Positions 6,206 through 8,865 of a stretch of 8,865 bases of DNA are shown here, one piece after another. Source of the stretch: an uncultured Methanobrevibacter sp. (GTDB lineage Archaea; Methanobacteriota; Methanobacteria; Methanobacteriales; Methanobacteriaceae); assembly GCF_900316895.1 (NCBI RefSeq), contig NZ_ONER01000090.1, forward strand, positions 1-8,865, given 5' to 3'. A program made the position numbers and the translations under genes. The first letter of the stretch is position 1. Every line of letters begins with the position of its first letter. The notes under the pieces were generated by a model. It was not told the DNA's origin. It made no database searches and worked only from the letters and a program-made list of their open reading frames with translations.

Positions 6206-7102
6206 ATGACTGATGATAATAAAGACACGACAAACGTTCAACACATATATCGTAATAAGACTGATAAACGTATTTTAAAGAAAAATCCTTGGAGGGATTA
6301 TCGTTTACATTTCACAGTGCTTGTTTTGGCAGTTATTGCCATGTTTATCGGTCCTATTGAAATTCAGCTTACTCAAGGTGTGACTGTTTCTATTATGCCC
6401 TTATTATACACCATGATTTTGGGATTGGCGTTTTATCTTGCAAAACCAATAACATGGATTGAAAGAAAGCAGTCCAGAGTTGCTGAAGGTGCTATGATGC
6501 TGTTTATAGGAATATTGATTGCAAAGCTTGCTGTTTCAAGTGGCCAGTCAATGGATTTGCTTTTTAAGATGGGTCCTGCATTGATGCTTCAGGAACTGGG
6601 GCACCTTGCGACAATTCTGATTGCGCTTCCGGTTGCATTGCTCCTGGGCTTTAAAAGAGAAGCAATAGGTATGACAAATTCCATTGGCCGTGAGCCTGAA
6701 GTTGCGGTAGTCATTGATAAGTATGGGTTCAATTCACCTGAATCCAGAGGAATATTTGCATTATTCATTGTGGGAACAATGATCGGAACTGTATTCATCA
6801 GCTTTTTTACAAGCATTTGCGTTTCCTCTTTGCCTTTGCATCCTTTTGCCTTTGCAATGGCAAGTGGAGTGGGAAGTGCAAGTATGAATGCTGCGGCATT
6901 AGGCCCAACTCTTGCGGCATTTCCGGGAATTGAAACTCAGATTGAAGCGTTTGCCGGTTTCAGTAACTTATTGTCATTCTCAATTGGTATTTATATTGTA
7001 ATATTCTTAGCCCTTCCTTTGACTGAAAAATTATACTATATGTTGGAGCCTAAAATTGGACGTGAAGCTGTTGTAAAAGAGGAGGATGATAGCAATGCCT
7101 GA
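6206..7102 (+). CDS. DUF3100-family multi-helix membrane protein, unit 1 (probable transporter subunit)
   Basis: A 298-residue integral membrane protein of the DUF3100 family, whose function is not established. A charged cytoplasm-like N-terminus (1-33, Lys-Lys-Asn-Pro-Trp-Arg) precedes hydrophobic segments at about 35-52, 60-80, 94-111, 122-148, 182-208, 213-240 (Gly/Ala/Ser-rich) and 250-274. Notable polar features are Gln129-Glu-Leu-Gly-His133 inside a helix; Asn157-Ser-Ile-Gly-Arg-Glu-Pro followed by Asp171-Lys-Tyr-Gly and Ser-Pro-Glu-Ser-Arg-Gly; and Gly221-Val-Gly-Ser-Ala-Ser-Met-Asn-Ala-Ala. The last is a small-residue stretch like the re-entrant loops of secondary transporters. A transport role is inference. 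The gene has its own TATA box and a strong ribosome binding site. Its end overlaps the next gene's start by 8 bases, implying a translationally coupled pair. It is the intact member of a tandem duplication; the copy starting near 7740 is frameshifted. Confidence 0.9.
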   Translation: MTDDNKDTTNVQHIYRNKTDKRILKKNPWRDYRLHFTVLVLAVIAMFIGPIEIQLTQGVTVSIMPLLYTMILGLAFYLAKPITWIERKQSRVAEGAMMLFIGILIAKLAVSSGQSMDLLFKMGPALMLQELGHLATILIALPVALLLGFKREAIGMTNSIGREPEVAVVIDKYGFNSPESRGIFALFIVGTMIGTVFISFFTSICVSSLPLHPFAFAMASGVGSASMNAAALGPTLAAFPGIETQIEAFAGFSNLLSFSIGIYIVIFLALPLTEKLYYMLEPKIGREAVVKEEDDSNA

Positions 7103-7583
7103 TTTGATTGACGGATCTGAAAACGTTTCTGTACATGGTATTTTCAACTGGATATTCCTTTTAGCAATATTTTCCATAATCACAGCAATCGGCAATTATG
7201 TAGGTTATAAACATCCGATTCAGGATTCTTTAATAGGTATGGGGATTTTATCTTTGATCACTCTTTTGGGTGTTTGGATGGAAAGAAAGCTTCCATTAAA
7301 CATTTCTTCCATCATTTATATTAGTGTGATGGGTATTGCTCTTGCATTTCCGACTATGCCCACATCCGAATTTGTTACATATTATGTTTCAAAGGTCGAG
7401 GTCATGGCTATTGTGACAGTATTCTTGGCATATGTGGGTATTGGAATGGGTAAAAGCTGGAATGAATTTAAAGCCCTCGGATGGCGTGCAATTATCATTA
7501 CAATTCTTGTTATCGCATCCACATATCTCGGTTCGGCAATTGTTGCCCATATTATCTTAGTTATGACCGGTGTTCCGGCATAA
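7095..7583 (+). CDS. Small five-helix membrane partner of DUF3100 protein, unit 1
   Basis: A 162-residue membrane protein with hydrophobic segments at about 17-36, 46-64, 70-88, 102-119 and 131-157, and no recognised domain. Conserved-looking loops include Gly-Tyr-Lys-His-Pro near 37-41, Pro-Thr-Met-Pro-Thr-Ser-Glu near 86-92 and Gly-Ile-Gly-Met-Gly-Lys-Ser-Trp near 115-122. I chose ATG 7095 over the in-frame ATG at 7086, because GGAGG (7081-7085) is properly spaced for it and the duplicate gene's start (TTG 8609) aligns exactly here. The start lies inside the DUF3100 gene, which ends at 7102. Duplication of the two genes as a unit, together with the overlap, suggests that their products form one complex, probably the two halves of a transporter; this is inference. 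It is followed by T-rich sequence and a probable terminator. Confidence 0.88.
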   Translation: MPDLIDGSENVSVHGIFNWIFLLAIFSIITAIGNYVGYKHPIQDSLIGMGILSLITLLGVWMERKLPLNISSIIYISVMGIALAFPTMPTSEFVTYYVSKVEVMAIVTVFLAYVGIGMGKSWNEFKALGWRAIIITILVIASTYLGSAIVAHIILVMTGVPA

Positions 7584-7739
7584 TTTCATTCCTTTTTTGT
7601 GAATATTATTACTTATTTTTATTCTTATTTGGTGAATTTTTTTCAATCAAATGTTATCAATTTAAATAATATGTTTTGAGAAAATATTAGTATAGTAATT
7701 TAAATTTGATAATTATATATCATATTGGGAGTTGTTACT
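7584..7739 (+). promoter_or_regulatory. Gap between the two units: probable terminator and promoter of unit 2
   Basis: T-rich runs at 7593-7598, 7616-7620 and 7637-7643 could end unit 1 transcripts. Possible promoter elements for unit 2 are TTTAAATT near 7700-7707 and ATTATATAT (7712-7720); neither is as good as the unit 1 TATA box, and the second is too close to the aligned start. TGATA (7707-7711) and TATCA (7718-7722) form an inverted repeat over it. TTTTTTGTGAA here (7593-7603) resembles TTTTTGTGAA after tiaS (6062-6071), with an offset close to the coding-repeat period, suggesting that the duplication may include this gap. Confidence 0.35.
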
Positions 7740-8607
7740 ATTCCAAATAAGGGCAATGATGGTCAGGTCGAACATATTTACAGGGAAAAAACGGATAAGC
7801 GTATCTTGAAGAAAAACCCCTGGAGAGATTTAAGATTACATGGAACAGTGCTTGTTTTAGTTATCATTGCCGAGTTAATAGGAACCATCAAAATCCCAAT
7901 CACCAAAGATGTTGCAATCACCATAATGCCTTTAATATATACCATTATTTTAGGGCTTGCATTTTACCTAATAAAACCGATCAAATGGATTCACAGAAAG
8001 CAGGCACGTATTGCCGAGGGAGCAATGATGCTTTTCATTGGTGTTTTGATTGCAAAATTGGCTGTATCAAGTGGTCAATCTATCGGTTTGATTTTTAAAA
8101 TGGGTCCTGCTTTGATATTGGGCAACTATTTTAGTACTTCCAATTGCATTGCTTTTAGGATTTAAAAAAGAAGCAATTGGTATGACAAATTCAATAGGAA
8201 GGGAACCGAACGTTGCAGTTGTTGTAGACAAATATGGATTCAACTCTCCTGAATCAAGAGGAGTATTTGCAATATTCATTATAGGTACCGTAATAGGTAC
8301 AATATTCATAAGTTTCCTGGTAACATTTTCACTGTCATTCCTTCCGCTGCACCCATATGCTTTTGCAATGGCAAGTGGGGTGGGAAGTGCAAGTATGAAC
8401 GCTGCGGCAATAGGTCCGACTCTTGCAGCATTTCCTGGATTGGAAACTCAGATTGAAGCGTTTGCAGGATTCAGTAATCTGTTGTCCTTCTGTGTTGGAA
8501 TATATATTGTGATATTCGTGGCACTTCCGCTGACCGAAAAAATATATAATTGGTTGGAACCTAAAATTGGAAGGGAACCCCTAATACCTGAAAAGGAGGA
8601 TGAATAA
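7740..8607 (+). pseudogene. DUF3100-family membrane protein, unit 2, broken by a net 20-base deletion
   Basis: Two fragments in different frames together match the unit 1 DUF3100 protein over nearly its whole length, by eye about 76% identical in the first part and 83% in the second. The first frame runs to a TAA at 8163-8165; the second is open from 8116 to the TAA at 8605-8607. Similarity jumps frame at about 8117-8122, where codons for Gln-Glu-Leu-Gly-His in unit 1 are missing: 17 bases lost there and 3 more nearby, net 20. No other stop interrupts either part, so the break looks recent. The start is also poor: the position aligned with the unit 1 ATG is ATT (7740). The nearest in-frame alternative is TTG 7725, with no ribosome binding site ahead of it, whereas GGGAG (7727-7731) is spaced for ATT 7740. 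A sequencing error is less likely than with a single-base homopolymer slip. Two separately translated halves are possible but unsupported. Confidence 0.85.
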
Positions 8608-8608
8608 A

Positions 8609-8865
8609 TTGCCTGATTTGATTGATGGATCTGAAAACGTATCCGTTCATGGTATCATGAATTGGATTATTCTGCTGGTTATATTTTCAATCATAACCGT
8701 CATAGGTAATTATTTGGGTTATCATCATCCTATGGAAGGATCTCTTGTAGGTATGGCAATACTGTCCCTTATTACACTTGTTGGAGTATGGTTGGAAAGG
8801 TATTTGCCTTTTAACGTTTCTTCAATTTTATATATCAGCGTAATAGGTATTATTTTGGCTTTCCC
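8609..8865 (+). CDS. Small membrane partner of DUF3100 protein, unit 2 (3'-truncated by window edge)
   Basis: The first 85 codons, about 77% identical by eye to the unit 1 partner, cover its first three hydrophobic segments and continue past the window end. The start is TTG at 8609, where unit 1 has ATG; it aligns exactly, and GGAGGA (8595-8600) lies 8 bases ahead, inside the end of the broken DUF3100 gene. The frame is intact throughout. If it relied on translational coupling, the upstream frameshift would lower its expression unless ribosomes reinitiate or load directly on its own site. Whether it works alone, with the intact unit 1 DUF3100 protein, or is decaying cannot be told from this window. 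Confidence 0.85.
   Translation, partial: MPDLIDGSENVSVHGIMNWIILLVIFSIITVIGNYLGYHHPMEGSLVGMAILSLITLVGVWLERYLPFNVSSILYISVIGIILAF

Larger units (their letters stand above)
6206..8865 (+). repeat. Tandem duplication of a two-gene membrane module
   Basis: Unit 1 (6206-7583) and unit 2 (7740 to past the window end) carry the same gene pair in the same order and orientation. Corresponding points lie 1534 bases apart before the deletion and 1514 after it. Coding DNA is diverged at many third positions and about a fifth of amino acids, so the duplication is old and both copies were long under selection. Unit 2 continues beyond the window, so further units cannot be excluded. Confidence 0.9.

Noticed and set aside
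7481..7669. 62-codon open frame overlapping the end of the small membrane partner
   Set aside because: It runs in another frame through a conserved coding region and into T-rich gap sequence. Its composition is an artefact of AT-rich DNA.
8145..8172. Possible programmed frameshift at the T/A-rich run TTTAAAAAAG in the second DUF3100 copy
   Set aside because: The A-run lies after the first frame's stop codon. Homology to copy 1 already switches frame about 40 bases earlier, exactly where bases are missing, so a deletion explains the break better.
8149..8607. Second half of the broken DUF3100 copy as an independent gene starting at TTG 8149
   Set aside because: There is no ribosome binding site ahead of TTG 8149, and the position lies mid-helix of the homologous protein. 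It reads as a fragment.

Overview
The window looks like a chromosome segment of an AT-rich methanogenic archaeon of the order Methanobacteriales, most likely Methanobrevibacter or a close relative. Three things point there: an archaea-only tRNA-modifying enzyme (TiaS); archaeal promoter layout, with TTTATATA-type TATA boxes 25-30 bases ahead of very short leaders; and ribosome binding sites of the GGTGA/GGAGG type. The genus is inferred from overall sequence character, not from a database search.

The left two thirds (1-5998) read as a conserved housekeeping block. An unrecognised acidic protein (C-terminal part only) converges on serA, which makes the first committed intermediate of serine synthesis; one perfect hairpin lies across both stop codons. 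serA diverges from a two-gene operon made of a YbjQ/UPF0145-family protein and a TIM-barrel protein resembling aldo/keto reductases. That operon runs into, and overlaps by 4 bases, a minus-strand operon holding an archaeal XRE-type regulator and a small cysteine-rich protein. The regulator in turn diverges from tiaS, whose product adds agmatine to the wobble cytidine of tRNA-Ile2.

The right third (about 6000-8865) is different in kind: a tandemly duplicated two-gene membrane module. Each unit has a DUF3100-family multi-helix protein followed by a 162-residue five-helix partner. In unit 1 the two genes overlap and both start with ATG. Unit 2 is diverged, at roughly 75-83% amino-acid identity by eye. 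Its DUF3100 gene lacks an ATG where unit 1 has one and carries a net 20-base deletion that shifts the frame and removes a conserved Gln-Glu-Leu-Gly-His stretch inside a membrane helix. Its partner gene begins with TTG behind a good ribosome binding site, remains intact as far as visible, and runs off the window.

The most interesting biology is this paired membrane system, probably a two-component transporter of unknown substrate, with one unit losing its large subunit while the small one survives. No stable RNA genes, CRISPR arrays, insertion sequences or prophage genes are apparent, and no gene-free stretch exceeds about 210 bases.
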